Shown in pieces: positions 55,495-64,000 of a DNA stretch of 64,000 nucleotides. The notes beneath the pieces are model-generated. The model was not told the DNA's origin and ran no database searches. It was given only the letters and a program-made list of their open reading frames with translations. A program made the position numbers and the translations under genes. The stretch is taken from assembly GCF_040807025.1 (NCBI RefSeq), contig NC_090982.1, forward strand, positions 48,095,112 through 48,159,111, read 5' to 3'. Within the stretch, counting starts at the first letter, position 1; every line of letters begins with the position of its first letter. This DNA comes from Struthio camelus (Eukaryota; Chordata; Aves; Struthioniformes; Struthionidae).

Positions 55495-55570
55495 GCTCAG
55501 CTTCGGGCTTCAAACCATCACCTTCTACCTCCCAAGAGAGTTAGGTCGCTACCAATACACTGAACTGAGG
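55495..55570 (-). mobile_element. Probable tRNA-derived SINE remnant
   Basis: On the minus strand TTGGTAGCGACC (complement of 55544-55555) resembles a tRNA A box. GGTTTGAAGCC (complement of 55506-55516) resembles the B box GGTTCGANTCC, at tRNA-like spacing. TTGGGAGGTAGAAGGTGAT lies between them, as in the 'gggaggtgggagacc' text of old tRNA-like SINEs of reptiles and birds. It is too diverged to be a working tRNA gene, and the family is not identified. Confidence 0.35.
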
Positions 55571-58500
55571 AGGAGCACTTTCCATTCTTTCTGCTGCAGC
55601 TGAACCATTGTCCCAGGCAGAAAAAAGTCACAGACCCAGAGCAAGGAAAGAATAACTTAACTATGAAGTCCAGTGCTGAGGTCATTCCTAGTTAGGAAAG
55701 AGTTCTGAACCTCTCTCTCCAAAATTCTTTCCATTAGCAGTTAGCAGATTAAAGGGAAAAAAAAAGTTCTAGGAGCAGAGTAGAAACATAACTAAACATA
55801 TTTTATCTGCATTAAGACAAAACCAAGCAGCAGTAACATGAACGAAACATGGAAGAAGTGGACCACAGAACAGGATGATCTCACCACTGAATCTTCTTTA
55901 ATTCAGGATATGGAAGACTTCCAGAACATTAGCTCCACGGAATGAAAGGAAAATCTGAGTAAGGAATACACCTTGATTCCTGTTTGTCCACATCTTCTCA
56001 GGCACATGGTGCATATACAGAAAATAAGTGATTTAAATCTGATACCACCTTTATGCTGCATCTAGCAGATGCAGAGTTGAAGCTATTGCTGATAACGTCA
56101 GTGAAAAATTGTCATTGAGAATGTTTACTAATTGATTACTTTTAAGATTCCAACTTTATTAAAGCACACTCCTGATATTGCATCTCAAATTTTGTTTAAA
56201 TTGTTTCTAAAAATACACTGACTCTTGTTTGTAAAAGTCTTTCCATATGGGACAAATGGATTTATTTCTTAAGTGAAAGAGTGAAATCGAGTGCAAAATA
56301 CTGTGAATAAGCAAAGTAAATAACTGAAAAATAAATAGAAAAATATTCCTGCTACTTTCAATTAGAATCATACATATGTGACATGCAGACATAGCTGGAA
56401 CAAAATTTTCACCTAAAAGTAACGTTTTCAAAACCTAACTGTCCCCTTGCTTTTAAGGGATTGTACTGACTACCAAATGATTAAAAACAAAGACAATTCA
56501 AAAGCTAATTGCTTCTGTCAATACTGATCTTCTTTCAATTGAGTTCTATCATAATTTGAATTATTTTCATTAAGAGAAGATGATGGGTAAGGAGAGGGGA
56601 AAAATATATATATGTATATATTCAAATTCTCTGAACCACGTAGCTGCAGCTTCTCTCCTGTACTACCACAGGATTGGTTTGGAAATTAATAACAAACTAT
56701 GTACCAATGCATTCATCACATGCAATCAAATATTGGGAAAGATCAATCAAAAATACTTATCAAAACCAATTGAGATGATCACATCTCTACGTTAGTCTTG
56801 TGTTTCTAATTAACAGAAACATGGAAGTATCTAAATAATAGCATGTGGTGAAAATGAAAAGCAAGAAACAAATCTTCAAACTCAATTTAATTAAATAGAG
56901 ATGAAATAATTGCATACTTCTGTATTTGTTCAGCCACTCTTTTTATTTCTTTTAATAACATTTGTTCATGTAGCCTTTTTATTTCAGCCCACTCATTTCT
57001 GCTCTTTAACCAGAACAAAGAGAAAGCAAAAAGTTAGTGATCTCTGCAACCTGGTGGAGATGAAAATGCAGATGAAACGGTCACTCACGTGCAGTAATCA
57101 TTCTAAGCCTGATAAATGTAAACTTTATACCTGCACCTACTGAAACACCACAGCATACATGAATTAAAGACAAAATAAAGAGCAGATTAGTTGTTGCACT
57201 GGCCCAACTGTTGAAAACCTCAGCAAAAGCGTGATTCAATTAGCAATTCTAAAAAGCCAGCGCAGATTTAAAAATAACTTTAAAATATAAAGGCTAAGCA
57301 TAGCTAGCACAGCTACAACTAAAAACAGTGGCATTAAATCATTAAATCATTTTAATAAGCTGCTGAGCAGTCTTTAGTTTCACAACAGAAAGTCAAATGT
57401 ACATTCTACTCAATAAGTCACCTAAATTACTAAAAAAACACACAAGGGTTCTGAACAGATCTTTAAAACAACAAAGAAAAGGAGTACTGAAAAAAAGCAT
57501 AGTATGGAAGCAGAATAATTTCCTTTCTGTTGCAACCTACACAATAGAAACCATCTCTAATTATATATTGTTTAAAATCTTTTTTTAAACCCGCAGTAGT
57601 AATCAAAGCCTTTTGAATTTTAATCAAAATAAAAAATACTCTGCTGCTTAGTCCATTTTGTCTCTAGTTAAATTTCTTACCTCTTTTAACCTAAAGAACC
57701 ATGTCCAGTTGATGAATTTTCTGACAAAAAAAAGAAAAAGAATTTCTTGTGCTTTCAAAAAATTCTCATTCTTTTTTTCAAAATGCTATTTTTTCTTGCT
57801 ACTACCAATTAATTTGTTCCATTTTCATATACCTGGTCTCTACATTAAATTTATCCAAGACCAGATTGCAACATTGTCTTACCTGACCACAAAGTGGGGA
57901 ACAAGGGCACCTGTAATCCTTGCACACACTGTACAGTCGTGCATCTACAGTGCTCAGGTAAGGGGAGGGGCTGAACTCCAACGGGGCTGTGAGTACTAAA
58001 CACCTCTGAGCTTGCTTACAAAGCACCAGGCAGTTTGACCTTTCCCTGGTAGTCTGTCACTTGTATTTAATATATTTGCAGCATAGCACCAGAGTGTTGC
58101 ACCCAGTACTAGTGTGCAGCAGGCTCAAAGTATCCAACAAGTAATAAATGTTCTGTGCTTCTGTGGCAGACATATCCAGCATTTCTATCCTACTGTATCT
58201 CCAACTGCTCCCCACGGTGCCCAGAAATTCTGGACAAGCATGCAAACTCCTCATTTCAAACAGGGGACCCGCCTAGAAACTTTTCATGTCTGAGAATTCT
58301 ACTAAAATGCAATTCAGTCTGTGATAAAACACGTTAAATTTCATGAGCTACTTTCCTAGAGTGAACATTTGCCAAGCAATCTCTGTTAGTAACTTAAAAA
58401 ACCTAGTAATTATGTGGTGACTGTATTATTACTACTGAAATCACTAAATTTGGCTGTTTGCTATCCTGATTTAAATTTTTTGTTGCTGATCAATCAGACT

Positions 58501-59984
58501 CAGAACAATCAACTCATAAATATAACAAGTATATGTTATGTGCAACCATAAGGTCTGAAAAATCTTTAGGAGCTCAGAAAATAAGATTGTTGAAATAATA
58601 TTGGAAATGCCTATTTTGATTTATTAACCTGTATGATTCGTAAAATTAAGCAGTGTTCCTGCAGTTATTATTCGATCACTTGGTTGTATTTGGATACTGC
58701 AGTTTTCTTCAGGATATGCTTACGGAAATTTTTATTTCTGCCTTTAAGGAAAGCGGTAACCTTCTGTGATAACCTGTGATAACAATAAACGTGTTTCGTG
58801 AAGATCCTGTAACCTTTTCCTCACGTGCATCCCAGTATGAGCAACCCAGGCCATACGCATTGACAAATCCCTGGCAGTTACAAAATAAGAGATTAGATTA
58901 CAGTTCTATCTCCTGGCTTTGGACCTACATGACATATTTGCATTCATATTGAATTCTTACAATAAGACATTGCTACACAAGACGTTCACTCTGAAATGTA
59001 TTCTTAAGAAACAAGCAACAATAACAAAACTTCACTAAGATAAATTAGAGAAAAAAAGCAATTGAAAAAAGGACATTAACCATTATCACAAGTTGTCTTA
59101 TTACAATCACAATACAGTTCATCCACAAACCATCATGGATATAATGAAGTTCTTTGGAAGAGAGCACTTGATGCAGTGAGAGGTAATGTAAATGAGTCTC
59201 AAAAGGTCACTCTAAGTGGCATAAATATAGCTGTTCCTATTCACTGTTAACCACCAGTGCCTCTTTCAAAGACAAACTGAGGCCATGCTCTCATCTGTAG
59301 TACACAGAACAGTCCTAATTAAGCTAGACGAGCAAGGAAATGCTTTTTCTGGAGTTTAAAAGGGAACGGGGAATAGCACTTCTCCAAAAATAATAACTAT
59401 TTCTAAAGTAGTCTATATTTTGCAGGTGTCACATTACCATTTAATGAATAAATACAGTACACTTTTCAGTAATCATAATTACCACATAAGAACGCTATAC
59501 AACGCAGTTCAAGTATAGCTTACTTATTTAGTTATTTCTTTTCCCCTTGATTTTATTTTCATGAACACGTGAGATCAAAGCAGGCACTTCTGATCTAACA
59601 TTGATCTCATAGCTGGAGAAATGATAAAATACTACAGAATTTACGAAGACAGTGAAAATCCCTAATGCCATTAATTGCTTTGATTCATAAGCTATTATTT
59701 TCTTAACAAACAGAACCAGGTTGAAACGCATTCTACCAATCTACCTACTAAGTCCATTCTCTTTTTCTGCATGTAGCTTACAGTATTTTTCTGAGATTTC
59801 CCATATTCTATAGTTTTATTTAATGAATGTGGGTTATTTGTTTAAGTATTACTTATATATCCTGACCTGGCAAAAGTGTTTCAATAAATTTGTGGTCCAG
59901 ACTAATCTATAAAGTTTTGGAAAGAGCATGAGATAACTACTCTATTTAAGTTTCCTTAAATGAGGTCAAATACAAAAAATAGTA

Positions 59985-60012
59985 ATATAAATATATATGT
60001 ATATATAAATGA
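59985..60012. repeat. AT-rich simple repeat
   Basis: Alternating TA sequence with occasional G (ATATATATGTATATATAA). No other signal is visible. Confidence 0.7.
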
Positions 60013-60465
60013 TATAATAATACTGTAATATTTTATAAACAGGTTTTGAATTTATTCTGATTAGAAGGATGTGTTTAAAGATAAATCTACTTCTTGACTT
60101 GAAGCACGTAGAACAATACATTTTTGACAAAACAAATTAGGAGAAATGCCATTCAGATCACCAATAGCAGCTTTCATTAGAACTGTGCTAAATATGAAGT
60201 CAGCTGATCATGTAAGCTAAGTGTTCTACAAATGTTCTACAAAGGAAACTGGAAGTCACCAGTATCATAAATGAAAACTTGTTCTTTATAATTTTTCTGG
60301 AAAGGGATGTTTTATGTTTTATGTCTCATAGTTCAGCCATATTACAGCAGCAGAGTATATACTGCGACATGTCGAGGAAAAGAATAGGTGAAAATTATTT
60401 ACATTCCCTTTGATACAGACCGAGTATAAGCAGCTCCACAGTGGAGCCAAGCTGGAGAAGAAACA

Positions 60466-60482
60466 AATAATAATAATAATAA
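60466..60482. repeat. AAT microsatellite
   Basis: Five tandem AAT units followed by A residues in the large FER intron. Confidence 0.85.
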
Positions 60483-60494
60483 AAACAGAAAGAA

Positions 60495-60519
60495 GCATAA
60501 GCATAAGCAAAAGCATAAG
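60495..60519. repeat. GCATAA hexamer repeat
   Basis: Copies of GCATAA, one altered to GCAAAA, directly after the AAT microsatellite. Confidence 0.75.
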
Positions 60520-61072
60520 GCCTAACCACTCTCAATATTATAAAGAAAACAGTCAAGACAACTAGTAATGTTTTAGCATACAGAATTCCAGGATATACTG
60601 GAGTACATACTCTCCAGTATAAATACTCCCTTCCTTTATGGTTTGACTTATCAGTGGATTTCCCTGAACACACTGCAAACATACCTGAACTTCCGTATTG
60701 GCTACACATGCACCTCTCAATTTCAGAGGGACTTAAGCTGCAAAGATTGCTTTTTACCATGATCCATTGTCACGATATGATTTATGCTCTCTATAATGTA
60801 AATTATTATGGTGAAAAAAATCATTATTAATTTGTATTAATGGCAATAAACTATACAATCCAAATAATGCAGTACTTTCTTTTACCCAAATGAACAGACT
60901 AGCTTAGAACTTAGTGATGATCTTATAGAAAAAAGAAAAAGTAAAAAGAAGGGGTAGCCAGTTTTTAAATAGTAGGGATGATTTCCACTAATATTAAATA
61001 CCACCATACACTTAACCTGCTGACTTTTCAAGTGATCAAAATTACAATACTGAAAATAAATACATTACTTAC

Positions 61073-61196
61073 CTGTGTATACAGTTTTTAGATTCAAGGT
61101 ATGCCATACCAGAAGCAGCATCTAATGAAAATTTCACTAACTGTTTTGTTTTTAGCTCGTCCTTCTTCTTTCTTAAAAAGGACAGGAAATCACCTC
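61073..61196 (-). CDS. FER: FER exon encoding kinase hinge to HR of the HRD motif
   Basis: 124 bp. The acceptor is TTTCTCTAG; the exon begins GA, finishing a glycine codon, and ends CACAG before the donor GTAAGT. It encodes [19 protein letters not shown], then [19 protein letters not shown] and IH, then the first two bases of Arg. This is the stretch after the hinge (the family's ELVSGGDF) through helix E to the HR of the catalytic loop. The SH2 domain and kinase N-lobe must lie further right, outside the window. Confidence 0.95.
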
Positions 61197-62929
61197 CTAG
61201 AGAAATGGACAGATGGACAATGAGACACGACAGATACAATATTCGCATTTCTCTCTCATTAAGGACACGAGACTGAACAAAATGTGTTACAGTATCAGCT
61301 GTTCTCAACCAATCAGTTTGAGGTTAGCCTAAGAAAAAGCAAAGAAAGCACTCTCACCAGGATGTGGTTTCCCTAGGCTCCCTTAAATATTAGGTCCTTA
61401 AGAGCGAAAACTGCACAAAGCATGACAGAGGTTAAACAAACCTATGTTTTTGTTGTATCAAAAAATCTTCACCAATGCATATTAAATGTACATTTACACA
61501 TGTGGCAAAAAATGATGGCAAAAACAAGTGATTTTAATATTTTGTGATACCTGCAGTTCTCTAATCACACAGTGGTCACTGCAACGGACTATTAAAATTG
61601 TGAATAAAGTCATTAGTTTCTATTTGTAGGTTTAGCTACATTAAAGTAATTGATTTGTAATTGATCATTTGCAGTGGTATTTCTCAAACTCATGGCTGAA
61701 GCCTTCAGAAGGGTTACAAAGTGTTTCACTTCCCAGGCAACTAAAGGCAATTAACTGTTCCCTAAGTCTTTGTAAATAATTATTACTGTCACTTTATAGT
61801 TTTCTGTCTTGGAGGAACTAAGGTGCTACCATCTTGTCTTAGGAGAGGAAGGCAACAGCACAAAGGAGTCCCACAAGGGAATCTGTGTTGTTTGCCAAAA
61901 AAAGTTTCAGAAAAAGTGATTTAGGAAAAAGATAAACATGGGTGACATTACATAAACATTGCAATACCATGTTCTGATCGATGTTGTTTTAATAAAGGTC
62001 TTTTCTAAAATAAATTTCATTGTTCTAGGCAATGTGAAAAGACCATCATGTAGCTTTTCAAGTCACATGACTGGAACAACGACTGTCTATAAATTAGCAA
62101 GTATTCCTTTTTTTCCACTTTGCACTGGACTATATGAAATGACTATAGCTGGTTTTTCTCACAAGAATGCATGGTGACACAATTTCATTTGCTATCTTTC
62201 TTAGCAAAGTAAAAAGACATTATATATTAAAATTTTTAGCTAAGGTTTTCTTATGAGGCCATATCTATTTATATTTCATATTTTAAGAACTAAAGTAAGA
62301 GGTTACTAAAGGAAAAAGAGTCTGCTATTATAAAGCTCAACTTCTGGAGTTCTTCAGATATTAAGCTGGAGTAAATGTAAGAGGGATTAGCATCGTAACT
62401 GCCAACTGCTGCACTCTTCTACTTATTCATTTTGCCTAGGATCAGGGTTTTTTTTAGAACCAAGTATCTGGAGGTGAAGGCTTAACAGGTTGCTACTTCA
62501 TGAAAACTCAGATAAACCTCTAGATAAAAAAAACACTTGCCATTTTGCTTGTTTCCTTTTTTGTAAGCACAGAAATACTACAGAAAAATTGGAAAGCACT
62601 GTATTTTCTTATTACCCTGACTTCCAATTAACTTCCCTAGAAGCAGATGGGACTAGAGCAGATGAATAAGCTTATCTAATGCATGTTTTCTTTAGTAACA
62701 AATTTCTGGCAACTTCTAACATAACGGCTAAATGCAGTCTGTTTAAAGTGCATACAGTCAATTTTCAGTTCTCAGGAGTAACAAAGCATGGCTTATAAAC
62801 CACACAAGCCAAAACTAGACAGTCTAAAGTACTGAAAATTAGACTACCAGATCACACTACGCAACTGCAAGGATGACAGCAAAGGTGAGTGATCTTGTTC
62901 ACTCGCAGCACAGCAAACACACTCGTGCT

Positions 62930-63030
62930 GAGGCAGGCAGCGCCGCTCGAGGGAGGACGCCAACGCGGCCTCAGGAGCAGGGCCACCGAGCCACCAGCGC
63001 CCACGGGGCCCGACGGGCTTTACTCGCGGG
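62930..63030. other. Small CpG-dense patch in a FER intron
   Basis: About 14 CpG dinucleotides occur within about 110 bp (for example GCAGCGCCGCTCGAG and CCCGACGGGC), against almost none in the surrounding AT-rich intron. No FER exon fits it. It could be a small CpG island or internal promoter, a fragment of a GC-rich retrocopy, or a repeat I do not recognise. An open frame covers it on the + strand (62873-63061) but the peptide is not recognisable. Confidence 0.5.
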
Positions 63031-63364
63031 CTGGATAATCCACGGATGGAAAAACAGTTGACTGGATGCTCATGACTCTAACGCCAATTTGGAACAACTT
63101 GTTTTACAAGAAATACAGTCACGTACATCACATTTCCGAAGTCTGACGGGATCAATTGTGGGATACTAAATTTTAAGTTCTAATGAAAACTTAAAAGAAC
63201 AGATACTATTGCAAACTGGAATAGGTAATGATCACCCTTTTTTTAATCTGAGAGGTTATCGACCAGGTCTGGTAACCAGCAAAAAAGCAGACTGCACCAC
63301 TGAAGTAGGTGCCATTTCTTCCATATATAAACAGTAGAGAGTTAAAAATCATTTTTAAGTAATT

Positions 63365-63379
63365 CACACACACACACAC
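63365..63379. repeat. CA dinucleotide microsatellite
   Basis: About seven and a half CA units in the partial FER intron. Confidence 0.9.
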
Positions 63380-64000
63380 TGCCAAATGAACAACATTTAT
63401 TTCATATCTGACTAAAACTATTCTGTTTATATATTGAGCACTCACAGCTCTGTATACAGGAATCATTTTTTAATAAGTATGATTATACATCTATATTCAT
63501 GTAGAAGCAGTAATTACTTCCACTGTTGACAAAATTGTGGCACTGCTTGTACAGGAACAGAAAATCAAGATAACTTACAAAAAAATTGTCAGGCAATCCT
63601 AAGAAACTACCAAGAATCAACCAATGTTTTCTGATATTGAAGACTGAGAATTTCCAACAGTTTACTGCAGGAAATACCGAAAAAGCAGATCAGCTCAGTT
63701 TGATATATAAAAAAGAAGGAAACCCTCTGACACAGATATATTAAAAAGGAATGAATGAACTCAAAATAAGAAAGGTCTACTTAGACAAAGTGTTATAACA
63801 ACATCAGTGTGAGTTTAAACATTAACTGTAGTGAGAGTAGAATTCTTGTTTTCAGGCAAAAATGGTTACTACTAAATTCTCTTTCTTGAAAATAAATCTT
63901 AACGTTGTTAAATACTGTTGAAAAACAAAACATTTAGCTATCTGTTAATTCTAGCAGGCTTAAAAAACTGGAAATGGAACCCAACAAGATGTAAGATTAT

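Larger units (their letters stand above)
61197..64000 (-). other. FER: FER intron, partial, running off the window
   Basis: No sequence encoding the expected preceding FER segment (the IIMELVS hinge region) was found, so the next upstream exon lies beyond 64000. The stretch holds a small CpG-dense patch (about 62930-63030) and a CA repeat (63365-63379); the remainder is AT-rich without recognised content. Confidence 0.75.

Noticed and set aside
61069..61308. 79-codon minus-strand frame with an ATG upstream of the FER exon
   Set aside because: The N-terminal part lies before a good splice acceptor and has no kinase similarity; it is intron.

Overview
The window is eukaryotic, from a vertebrate and most likely a bird. 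Three things support this. Four split exons with consensus splice sites encode the end of the FER tyrosine kinase on the minus strand. There is one long decayed LINE of the CR1 family, the main avian and reptilian retrotransposon. The rest is AT-rich and very poor in recognisable repeats. From general knowledge, human FER lies on 5q, which is largely homologous to the avian Z chromosome, so a sex-linked origin is possible but is not shown by the sequence. A non-avian reptile cannot be excluded.

Layout. Bases 1-9524 are a GC-rich, CpG-rich tandem satellite of about 51 units of 186-187 bp. Each unit carries a 28-bp block of vertebrate telomere repeat (CCCTAA on the + strand). The array runs off the left edge. 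Its strand polarity is the one expected just inside a left-hand chromosome end, and its last units are degraded before an abrupt change to AT-rich single-copy DNA. Bases 9525 to about 18,750 contain no recognised gene. The putative FER 3' UTR runs from about 18,760 to 20,535.

FER coding exons on the minus strand are 20536-20678 (last), 22255-22377, 25801-25955 and 61073-61196. Together they encode the C-terminal 181 residues, which is most of the kinase C-lobe: the HRDLAARN catalytic loop, DFG, the activation-loop tyrosine, APE, DVWSFG and the C-terminus. Phases join without error and the segment length equals human FER residues 642-822. The rest of FER (F-BAR, SH2, kinase N-lobe) lies beyond the right edge. 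The 35-kb intron holds the decayed CR1 (about 47.7-51.3 kb, antisense to FER), a possible unidentified pseudogene just after it, a tRNA-like SINE remnant and several simple repeats. A small CpG-dense patch lies in the last, partial intron.

The most interesting feature is the telomere-block satellite only about 11 kb from the FER stop codon. FER is transcribed towards the array, so read-through RNA would carry UUAGGG repeats. Each unit also carries a CTCF-like core motif, a combination reminiscent of mammalian subtelomeres, though binding and transcription are inferences here.
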